Assembly: GCA_034006405.1 (NCBI GenBank)
Contig: JAVESW010000085.1
Location: 1-5,635 of the forward strand
Direction of reading: 5' to 3'
Source of the DNA: JALNYB01 sp023230065
GTDB lineage: Archaea > Thermoplasmatota > Thermoplasmata > Methanomassiliicoccales > Methanomethylophilaceae
DNA: 5,635 nucleotides
Position 1 is the stretch's first letter; each line of letters opens with the position of its first letter. Under the pieces are notes generated by a model. It saw only the letters and a program-made list of their open reading frames with translations. It had not been told where the DNA came from and did not search any database. The translations under genes were made by a program, and so were the position numbers. Shown here one piece after another: positions 1-5,635 of the stretch.

Positions 1-1815
1 TGCGTAAGGCTTTGTCATGAAGCACTTTCGAAAGTAAGGAATTCCCAGATGAACCTTGGAATGCATATATTCGGAGAACTTCCTGAAGGCGACAGACGCA
101 CAGAATTCATCAACAGTATAATGAGATATGATTCAGGACACGGAAGCATACGTGACCTTATAGCAAATATAATGGATCTAGACCTTAACGACTTATACGC
201 CTCACAGGGAGATATAAACGATAAATTCAACATATCCAACGGTGCCCTGATAGAGGATATCGGAAATAAGACCAGAGATTTCATAGGATGTATCCTTAAT
301 GGAAAGGATGCGGATGGTGCATTCTCCGACATAGGACTCTCACCGAACAGATTACAAAGCGATGAGATGGTAAAATACATTGACACCATAGAAGAAATCG
401 ACAGTCGCGTCAACAGATCTCTTGAAATAGAGTCATTTTTAAATGCTCTAGACGGACACTATACTCCGCCAGGACCATCTGGAGTCATAACAAGAGGTGG
501 AGCAGATATACTCCCTACCGGAAGGAATTTCTATTCTCTGGATCCGTTCAGTGTACCTACCCGTGCAGCGTGGAGAGTCGGAATAATGCTTGCCAACAGC
601 CTTCTGAAAAAATACTCAGAGGAAACAGATAAGATCCCGGAAAATGTCGCATTCTTCTGGATGTCGGGAGACATAATGTCAGCCGGTGGAGAAATGATGG
701 CACAGATAATGTATCTTCTGGGCGTCAGACCGATATACGATTTGGCAGGACATGTGAAAAAATTCGATATAATTCCATTATCTGAATTGAACCGCCCGCG
801 CATAGATGTCACCGTTCGTACATCCGGTATCTTAAGGGACATGTTCATCAATTGTATCGATCTCATCGACTCTGCCGTCAATGCCGTATCCGAATTAGAC
901 GAACCGCTAGATATGAATTATGTGAAAAAACATACATTAGACTCGATTAAAAACGGAACTGCTTCAGTAGATGCGACAGCACGTCTGTTCAGTGCCCCTC
1001 CTGGATCCTATGTATCCGGCGTTAACCTTGCAGTCTATGCGAGCTCATGGAAAACAGAAGAAGATCTCGCCAAGATCTACATCGCGACCAATGGATATGC
1101 ATATGGAAACGGCCGTAATGGTGAAGCTAAACACGAACAATTTGCAGAGGATCTCGCTACAGTGTCGATAACATACAACAAGATCCATTCTGATGAACAT
1201 GATCTTCTCGGTTGCTGTTGTTATTTCAGCAATCAAGGGGGTCTTACAGCGGCTTCCAAATATCTTTCAGGAAAAGATGTGAAATCATATTTCGGCGATA
1301 CGAGAGAACCCAAAGATGTGAATGTTCATACACTCGCAGATGAATTGAGAAGAACCGTCAGAACAAAACTCCTAAATCCTGCATGGATCGAAGGAATGAA
1401 AGAACATGGATACAAGGGTGCCTCCGACATAATGAAAAGGGTCGGCAGAGTTTACGGATGGGAAGCCTCTACGCAGGTTGTAGATGATTGGGTGTTCGAT
1501 GACATTGCTTCAAAATTCGTTAATGATGATGAGATGAGAGAATTCTTCAAAGAAAACAATCCCTATGCTCTTGAAGAGATCACACGCCGTCTTCTGGAAG
1601 CTGAACAAAGAGAACTCTGGAATGCGGATGAACAAACTCTGAATGCTCTCCACAACAATTACATTGAAATAGAGTCATGGCTAGAAGACCTTGCCGGGGA
1701 AGGAGAATTCCAGGGCGGAAGCGTGGACATAATAACATCTGATGAAGTAGAAAATTGGAATAATAACATCGCGCCGATAATCAATTCCATACATAAGCAT
1801 AAACCGAATAACTGA
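1..1815 (+). CDS. cobN: CobN / magnesium-chelatase H-type large subunit, C-terminal part (5' end outside window)
   Basis: This is the large, tetrapyrrole-binding subunit of an ATP-dependent metal chelatase, which in the CobN branch inserts cobalt into a corrinoid ring with the help of AAA+ subunits (CobS/CobT or ChlI/ChlD type). The frame is open from base 1, and the residues before the first ATG (position 49) already fit the family (ALSKVRNSQ just before MNLGMHIFGELP), so that ATG is internal. About 604 residues are visible, roughly the second half of a family protein (about 1200-1300 aa). Family landmarks are PPGPSG, then RGGADILPTGRNFYSLDP (about bases 460-545), SDEHDLL (1189-1209), LNPAWIEGMKEHGYKGASDI (1372-1431), VVDDWVFDD (1477-1503) and ENNPYALEEITRRLLEAEQR (1552-1611). 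Unusual features are three consecutive Cys codons at 1213-1221, followed by YFSNQGG where many CobN proteins have a YHGG-like motif. The TGA stop is 12 bases from the ABC ATPase gene, suggesting one operon. The family is clear. The metal and substrate are not, because anaerobes usually insert cobalt early with CbiK/CbiX, and methanogen CobN homologues are poorly assigned. Confidence 0.9.
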   Translation, partial: CVRLCHEALSKVRNSQMNLGMHIFGELPEGDRRTEFINSIMRYDSGHGSIRDLIANIMDLDLNDLYASQGDINDKFNISNGALIEDIGNKTRDFIGCILNGKDADGAFSDIGLSPNRLQSDEMVKYIDTIEEIDSRVNRSLEIESFLNALDGHYTPPGPSGVITRGGADILPTGRNFYSLDPFSVPTRAAWRVGIMLANSLLKKYSEETDKIPENVAFFWMSGDIMSAGGEMMAQIMYLLGVRPIYDLAGHVKKFDIIPLSELNRPRIDVTVRTSGILRDMFINCIDLIDSAVNAVSELDEPLDMNYVKKHTLDSIKNGTASVDATARLFSAPPGSYVSGVNLAVYASSWKTEEDLAKIYIATNGYAYGNGRNGEAKHEQFAEDLATVSITYNKIHSDEHDLLGCCCYFSNQGGLTAASKYLSGKDVKSYFGDTREPKDVNVHTLADELRRTVRTKLLNPAWIEGMKEHGYKGASDIMKRVGRVYGWEASTQVVDDWVFDDIASKFVNDDEMREFFKENNPYALEEITRRLLEAEQRELWNADEQTLNALHNNYIEIESWLEDLAGEGEFQGGSVDIITSDEVENWNNNIAPIINSIHKHKPNN

Positions 1816-1825
1816 GAAAGTGATC
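1816..1825 (+). promoter_or_regulatory. Ribosome binding site supporting the TTG start of the ABC ATPase
   Basis: The short gap reads GAAAGTGATC. It can pair with the usual 16S 3' end (GAUCACCUCCU) through GTGATC, with GAAAG in the position of the GGAGG core about 7 bases before the TTG at 1828. No other start codon lies between the cobN stop and the Walker A motif in this frame, so this site and the TTG define the start together. The match is imperfect in the purine core. Confidence 0.55.
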
Positions 1826-1827
1826 GA

Positions 1828-2790
1828 TTGACAGACATATTTACATCAAAACTATCAAAAAGTTATGAAGATGTTCTGGCAGTTAATTCTCTGGATCTCA
1901 GCATAAATAACGAGATCTACGGCCTCCTAGGTCCTAATGGATCTGGAAAGACCACCACAGTGGGTATGCTCACCACATTGCTGTCCCCTTCATCAGGAAA
2001 TGCACAAGTATGCGGACATGATGTCACGACCGAACCTAAAACCGTCAGAGAATGCATAAGCTATGTACCTCAATATATGGCGGTAGATATACGACTCACA
2101 GGCAGAGAAAATATAGATTTTTATGCAAAATTGTACGGAATAAGAGATAAATCCGAAAGAAAAAAACGCATAGATTATGCATTGGACATCATGGACCTAA
2201 ACGACCGTGCCGATGATCTCACCAAAACCTATTCCGGCGGAATGCAGAGAAGATTAGAATTGGCCCAAGCCCTAACACATCAACCAAAAGTATTATTCCT
2301 TGATGAACCAACCGTAGGTTTGGATGTAATTGCAAGAAAAATGATATGGGAACACATCGCAGATCTCAAGAAGAACGGTATAACTATTTTTGTGACCACT
2401 CATCAGATGGAAGAAGCAGAAAGATACTGCGACCGCGTTGGAATACTGAAAAAAGGAGTTGTTGTAAAAGAAGGCACTCCTTCTCACCTTAAATCTGCTT
2501 TGAAATCCATTATCACCATCAAATCTGACGGAAAAATGCCAAACATCCTACCAGATAATGTCGACTTCATAGGAAATGAAAATGGAAGTGTTGTATATGC
2601 ATCGGATAATGGAGCAGATATGCTTCCCTCATTGATCAAAAAATATGATGAAGCGGGAATTCGTGTATATTCATCCATGGTACGCGACCCTACTTTAGAA
2701 GATATCTATCTTATGTCAGTGGGTACAGAGACTGTAGATACAGAACAATTTAACAGAGCACAGATAAGAAGAATAATAATGAAAGGCTGA
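1828..2790 (+). CDS. ABC-2-type transporter ATP-binding protein (DrrA-like)
   Basis: This is the cytoplasmic ATPase of an ABC transporter, which drives the membrane protein encoded next. In the 320 residues I see Walker A GPNGSGKTT (35-43), the Q-loop at Gln82, the signature YSGGMQRR (135-142), Walker B VLFLDE (155-160, catalytic Glu160), a D-loop around GLD (164-166) and the switch His192 in TTHQMEEAE. A C-terminal domain of about 100 residues ends in RDPTLEDIYL, typical of the DrrA/NatA/CcmA-like branch that pairs with ABC-2 permeases, mostly exporters. The start is TTG at 1828. The frame is the same as that of cobN and is closed upstream by the cobN TGA, and the resulting N-terminus has normal family length. 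All catalytic motifs are intact. The substrate cannot be read from this subunit. Its position after cobN suggests a link to tetrapyrrole or metal metabolism, which is only inference. Confidence 0.95.
   Translation: MTDIFTSKLSKSYEDVLAVNSLDLSINNEIYGLLGPNGSGKTTTVGMLTTLLSPSSGNAQVCGHDVTTEPKTVRECISYVPQYMAVDIRLTGRENIDFYAKLYGIRDKSERKKRIDYALDIMDLNDRADDLTKTYSGGMQRRLELAQALTHQPKVLFLDEPTVGLDVIARKMIWEHIADLKKNGITIFVTTHQMEEAERYCDRVGILKKGVVVKEGTPSHLKSALKSIITIKSDGKMPNILPDNVDFIGNENGSVVYASDNGADMLPSLIKKYDEAGIRVYSSMVRDPTLEDIYLMSVGTETVDTEQFNRAQIRRIIMKG
2781..2786 (+). promoter_or_regulatory. Ribosome binding site of the ABC permease gene
   Basis: GAAAGG lies inside the last codons of the ATPase gene, 8 bases before the ATG at 2795. 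This is good spacing for a Shine-Dalgarno site and supports that start. Because it sits within the upstream gene, translation of the two subunits is probably coupled. Confidence 0.5.
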
Positions 2791-2794
2791 ACAC

Positions 2795-3520
2795 ATGTAT
2801 AGATTTGCAACATATGTTTGGAGAGATACGATAAGATGGAAAAGAGCTCCACTTAATGTTCTATCGACCTTGGCCATGCCTGCAGCATGGCTGATATTCA
2901 TGGGATTGGTCATGCCTGTCAAATATGACAATTATCTGGATTTCGTTACTCCGGGTATTCTCGTTCTGACAATGCTCACATCGAGCCTTGGGGCAGGGTC
3001 CTCGATAATGTTCGACAAGACTTTGGGATATCTGAACAAATTCCTTGCTCTTCCATCACCGAGAGAAAGTATTCTTATCGGAAAGATAGTATTCATCACA
3101 CTCAGAGGATTGATGCAATCAACTGTGATATTGATAATATCCATACTGATCGGCGCCACTATCTATCCTATCTCGACATACATCGGAATGTATATACTTC
3201 TGACATTGTTCGGAATATCGATATCCGCTCTAGGTACGACTGTTGCATTATACCTCGACAACCATGATTCTTATGCAGCATTCCAAGCCTTCGTTTCAAT
3301 GCCATTATATTTTGCATCTACTGCATTGATCCCAATGAACGAAATGCCCGACGCACTCAGATACATTGCCGAATTCAATCCTCTTACATATGCTATTGAC
3401 GGCATTCGCGACATAGCTCAAGGAATTATTCCTACCTTTTCAATATGCTTTTTGATTATTCTTGCAATATTGATAATGATCGTATGCAGTTGGAAATTCC
3501 GTAGCATAACAATAGGATGA
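2795..3520 (+). CDS. ABC-2-type transporter permease (DrrB/NodJ-like)
   Basis: This is the integral membrane subunit of the ABC transporter, partner of the ATPase just upstream. The 241-residue protein has a short cytoplasmic N-terminus with an amphipathic, positively charged segment (about 4-18) and six hydrophobic stretches at roughly 21-41, 48-70, 98-122, 129-152, 163-180 and 213-233, the classic ABC-2 topology. The loop FDKTLGYLNKFLALPSPRES (73-92) is the conserved cytoplasmic segment expected to contact the ATPase, and FNPLTYAIDGIRDIAQG (194-210) is the conserved motif before the last helix. Length and motifs fit the DrrB/NodJ/ABC2_membrane family, whose characterised members export drugs, lipids or polysaccharides. 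The ATG at 2795 follows the ATPase stop by four bases. No substrate can be assigned. The gene ends the first plus-strand cluster and is followed by a 92-base gap. Confidence 0.93.
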   Translation: MYRFATYVWRDTIRWKRAPLNVLSTLAMPAAWLIFMGLVMPVKYDNYLDFVTPGILVLTMLTSSLGAGSSIMFDKTLGYLNKFLALPSPRESILIGKIVFITLRGLMQSTVILIISILIGATIYPISTYIGMYILLTLFGISISALGTTVALYLDNHDSYAAFQAFVSMPLYFASTALIPMNEMPDALRYIAEFNPLTYAIDGIRDIAQGIIPTFSICFLIILAILIMIVCSWKFRSITIG

Positions 3521-3612
3521 ATTACAAAATCTACAATATAACATGAAATATGATATAATACAACGAATGTCGAACCGAAAGTCTCTTTTATTGTGTATTG
3601 ATAATCATACTT
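3521..3612 (+). promoter_or_regulatory. AT-rich intergenic region, probable promoter of panD-rnhA
   Basis: This is the only sizeable non-coding gap in the window. Two archaeal TATA-like stretches are visible: TGATATAAT (3551-3559) and CTTTTATT (3585-3592). The second is centred about 25 bases before the panD ATG, the distance expected for a leaderless transcript, and there is no Shine-Dalgarno sequence before that ATG. The short T-rich run at 3582-3592 could also help end transcription from the permease gene. A small TGAT-A-ATCA palindrome lies at 3599-3607. I see no RNA gene or riboswitch-like structure. The promoter role is inferred from base composition and position only. Confidence 0.45.
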
Positions 3613-3960
3613 ATGCGTTGGATGCTCCGCGGAAAGATTCATCGGGCAACAGTTACACAGACCCGTCTTGACTACGAAGGCAGTATCACAGTTGATGTTG
3701 ACCTTCTGGAGAAGGCTGGCATTTGGATCGGCGAAAGAGTTCATATTGCTAATATCAACAACGGAAACCGTTTTGAGACATATACTCTGCCGGGAGACAG
3801 AGGATCTGGCATTATCGCACTCAACGGGGCTGCAGCACACCTATGCAACGTAGGCGACAAGATCATAATCATGGGATACGAGCTAACTGATGAACAGATC
3901 CATGCAAAAGTCGTGCTTGTAGACGGTGACAACAAAACCGTAAAGGAATTCGTGTACTGA
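3613..3960 (+). CDS. panD: Aspartate 1-decarboxylase, pyruvoyl-dependent
   Basis: The enzyme decarboxylates L-aspartate to beta-alanine, the precursor joined to pantoate on the way to coenzyme A. It is made as a proenzyme that cuts itself between Gly and Ser, and the Ser becomes the catalytic pyruvoyl group. In the 115 residues the cleavage site is Gly23-Ser24 within YEGSIT. The residues known from the E. coli enzyme are all present, shifted by one: Lys8, His10, Tyr21, Arg53, Thr56, Tyr57 and Asn71, in the motifs GKIHRATVT, NGNRFETY and LNGAAAH. The C-terminus is slightly shorter than in E. coli (126 aa) but ends normally. I chose the ATG at 3613 because it gives the usual MxxMLxGK-like start. 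The TTG at 3598 would add an atypical MIIIL leader, and the ATG at 3622 is also possible. The gene is probably co-transcribed with rnhA one base downstream. The enzyme is typical of bacteria, and many archaea make beta-alanine by a PLP-dependent decarboxylase (MfnA-like) instead. Confidence 0.95.
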   Translation: MRWMLRGKIHRATVTQTRLDYEGSITVDVDLLEKAGIWIGERVHIANINNGNRFETYTLPGDRGSGIIALNGAAAHLCNVGDKIIIMGYELTDEQIHAKVVLVDGDNKTVKEFVY

Positions 3961-3961
3961 T

Positions 3962-4363
3962 ATGTACAGAATATTCTCGGACGGGGGATCAAGAGGAAAT
4001 CCTGGGCCTTCAGCTTATGCGATAGTCGTTACCAAAGACGGAAGGACAATACACGAACATTCTGAATTCCTAGGCATCAACACTAACAACTATGCAGAAT
4101 ATCGCGGACTCATCGCGGGCATCACAAAAGCAATAGAATTGAGCGCTGATGAAGTTGAATTCATAATGGATTCACAACTTGTAATCAGACAGATGAGAGG
4201 CGAGTATAAAGTAAAATCCCTGAATGTCATGGACCTTTACAAAGATGCAAAGGCACTCTCATCGCAGATACCGAAAGTAACATTTACAAACGTAAGACGC
4301 TCGGAAGAACTTATTCCTAGAGCCGACGCCCTTCTCAACAAAGAATTGGATATGCATACCTGA
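3962..4363 (+). CDS. rnhA: Ribonuclease HI family protein
   Basis: A type-I RNase H cuts the RNA strand of RNA-DNA hybrids, as in R-loops, Okazaki primers and misincorporated ribonucleotides. The 133 residues form a single RNase H fold without an extra hybrid-binding domain. It starts with FSDGGSRGNPGPSAYA, carrying the first catalytic Asp (Asp7). It continues with NNYAEYRGL (Glu46) and IMDSQLVIRQM (Asp70), and ends with PRADALLNKELD (Asp122), so the four acidic metal-binding residues are intact. The short form and the absence of a clear loop His resemble the archaeal and Bacillus YpdQ-like branch of the family. The gene begins one base after the panD stop. A weak AAAGGA (3942-3947) lies 14 bases upstream, so translation by re-initiation after panD is likely. 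Its TGA stop is one base from the hisS stop on the other strand. I see no functional link to panD; the pairing may only reflect compact packing. Confidence 0.93.
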   Translation: MYRIFSDGGSRGNPGPSAYAIVVTKDGRTIHEHSEFLGINTNNYAEYRGLIAGITKAIELSADEVEFIMDSQLVIRQMRGEYKVKSLNVMDLYKDAKALSSQIPKVTFTNVRRSEELIPRADALLNKELDMHT

Positions 4364-4364
4364 A

Positions 4365-5612
4365 TCAGTTCTTTATGTGTGAACCTATCTCTGACAACTT
4401 GACAACATTCTGTTCTCCGGTAACCATATTCTTGACCGTGACAGAACTATCCTCCATCTCTTTTGCACCGACAATCACAGCATATCTCGCTCTTGTTGCT
4501 GCAGCGTACTTCATGGCCTTTGCCATTTTACGTCCCATGATGTCAATATCAGCTGAAAAACCCTCTTTACGAAGCAACGCTACAACCTCGAAAGCCTTCA
4601 TTTTCATATCTTCTGAAACAGGCAGGACATAAGCGTCAATGCCTTTCATTTGATAGATGAGTCCTTCTTTCTCCATCGCTAGAAGTATTCTGTCGAACCC
4701 GATAGCAAATCCTGTCGAGAATACCTTCTCTCCACCAAAAAGCTCAGAGAGAGTATAGGAACCTCCTCCGCATATCTGTTTTTCCGCTCCGAGTGCAGGT
4801 GCTTCTGCCTCGAACACCATTCCAGTGTAATAATCAAGTCCACGTACGACACCCAGGTCGATCTCAACGTTGAACACACCCATCGCCGCAAGAAAAGATA
4901 CCACAGCCCTGAGATACTGTCCTGCCTCTCCAGGAACTGTTTCCAAGATGCTAACTGGCCCAACAGTCTCTGTGACTTTGAAGATCTCGTCGATGTCCTC
5001 TACTTTCACGCCGATATCCTGAAGAATAGGCCTTGCTTCATCATAATTCTTCTTATCTAATTTCTGAAGGACCTCTGCTGTCCTCTCTTTCGGAACACCA
5101 GCGTCTGCGATCTTCTGCCTTAGAATCCCAATATGTCCGATGCGGATCTTATAATTCTTCAATCCTAAGGCCTCAATCATATAAGCGGCCACCGCGATCG
5201 CCTCAGCATCTGTTTCCGGTGTAGCACTTCCGATTATCTCCGCACCGAACTGGAAGAACTCTCTATATCTTCCTGCCTGCGGCCTTTCATATCTGAAACA
5301 CTGACCGAAATAGAATATCTTGATCGGTTTTGGATCGTTGCTCATACCATTAACGAACATCCTTATTGCAGGTGCTGTCATTTCCGGACGAAGAGCCAGC
5401 TCTCTGTCTCCTTTATCCTTGAAATTATAAAGTTCTGTCAGAACATTGGGTCCAGACCTGAGGATGAACAGTTCAGCATCCTCAAAGATCGGGGTCTCTA
5501 TCTCTCTAAATCCGAATGTCTGCACAGCATTTCTGAGAATACTTTCGTAATATCTTCTCTTTTCCATTTCATCAGGAAGAAAATCCCTTGTACCGCGCGG
5601 ACACTGAATCAT
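4365..5612 (-). CDS. hisS: Histidine--tRNA ligase (histidyl-tRNA synthetase)
   Basis: This class II synthetase attaches histidine to tRNA-His in the cytoplasm. The 415-residue protein is of normal length. From the N-terminus it has the family opening PRGTRDFLP (5-13), motif 1 around FGFREIETPIFE (33-44), LRPEMTAP (75-82), motif 2 FRYERPQAGRYREFFQFGAE (106-125), the histidine-specific LGVVRGLDYYTG (253-264, with the conserved Arg257), GGGSY (282-286) and motif 3 GFAIGFDRIL (301-310). An anticodon-binding alpha/beta domain follows at about 323-415. Wording such as ELYNFKDKGDRELALRPEMTAP matches archaeal enzymes. The ATG at 5612 is chosen because the family begins just before PRGTRDF, although the frame stays open to the window edge. 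The 23 visible upstream bases show no Shine-Dalgarno site, which would fit a leaderless mRNA. The gene converges on rnhA with one base between stop codons, so its transcript probably ends inside the rnhA region. Confidence 0.97.
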   Translation of the reverse strand: MIQCPRGTRDFLPDEMEKRRYYESILRNAVQTFGFREIETPIFEDAELFILRSGPNVLTELYNFKDKGDRELALRPEMTAPAIRMFVNGMSNDPKPIKIFYFGQCFRYERPQAGRYREFFQFGAEIIGSATPETDAEAIAVAAYMIEALGLKNYKIRIGHIGILRQKIADAGVPKERTAEVLQKLDKKNYDEARPILQDIGVKVEDIDEIFKVTETVGPVSILETVPGEAGQYLRAVVSFLAAMGVFNVEIDLGVVRGLDYYTGMVFEAEAPALGAEKQICGGGSYTLSELFGGEKVFSTGFAIGFDRILLAMEKEGLIYQMKGIDAYVLPVSEDMKMKAFEVVALLRKEGFSADIDIMGRKMAKAMKYAAATRARYAVIVGAKEMEDSSVTVKNMVTGEQNVVKLSEIGSHIKN

Positions 5613-5635
5613 TAGATGGGGTATTTCAAAAAGAT

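Noticed and set aside
49..51. ATG at 49 as the start of the CobN-like protein
   Set aside because: The frame is open back to base 1, the upstream residues match the family, and the protein would be half the usual length, so the real start lies before the window.
422..1678. 15-base direct repeat TTGAAATAGAGTCAT at 422-436 and 1664-1678
   Set aside because: Both copies encode EIES-type helical segments within cobN; the match is short, isolated and without flanking similarity, so it is probably chance.
3545..3562. AT-rich repeated ATATGATATAAT-like sequence as a possible repeat or origin element
   Set aside because: It is a single short stretch without iteration or inverted partners; a TATA-like promoter element is the simpler reading.
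3598..3600. TTG at 3598 as the panD start
   Set aside because: It would add an atypical hydrophobic MIIIL leader. The ATG at 3613 gives the normal family N-terminus and aligns with E. coli PanD offset by one residue.
3418..3840. Minus-strand open frame of 140 codons across the permease-panD gap
   Set aside because: It lies opposite two well-supported genes, resembles no family I know, has an odd Cys- and Ser-rich composition, and is best explained as a shadow.
4679..4963. Minus-strand open frame of 94 codons inside hisS
   Set aside because: It is an out-of-frame shadow within the strongly conserved hisS gene.

Overview
The window looks like part of an archaeal chromosome, most likely a Thermoplasmata-type methanogen (Methanomassiliicoccales or a relative). 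This is inferred from gene content and style: an archaeal-looking histidyl-tRNA synthetase, a methanogen-style CobN-like chelatase, moderate to low GC (judged by eye), heavy use of ATA and AGA codons, weak or absent Shine-Dalgarno sites, and TGA as the stop of every gene. The lineage cannot be fixed without a database search. No rRNA, tRNA, CRISPR array, insertion sequence or phage gene is visible, and coding density is very high.

Layout: a plus-strand cluster opens at the left edge with the C-terminal half of a CobN/magnesium-chelatase-H-like large subunit (1-1815, start outside the window). It is followed 12 bases later by an ABC-2-type (DrrA-like) ATPase (1828-2790, TTG start) and 4 bases after that by its six-helix DrrB-like permease (2795-3520). 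These three look like one transcription unit linking a tetrapyrrole metal chelatase with a transporter of exporter type. A 92-base AT-rich gap (3521-3612) then separates a second plus-strand pair: panD (aspartate 1-decarboxylase, 3613-3960), which supplies beta-alanine for coenzyme A synthesis, and a type-I RNase H (3962-4363) one base downstream. hisS (4365-5612) faces this pair from the minus strand; the rnhA and hisS stop codons are one base apart.

Every gene belongs to a known family, and I found no convincing new system. The points most worth a second look are the pairing of a CobN-like chelatase with an ABC-2 exporter, the Cys-Cys-Cys stretch with Gln in place of a usual His in that chelatase, and an intact bacterial-type PanD in what appears to be an archaeon.
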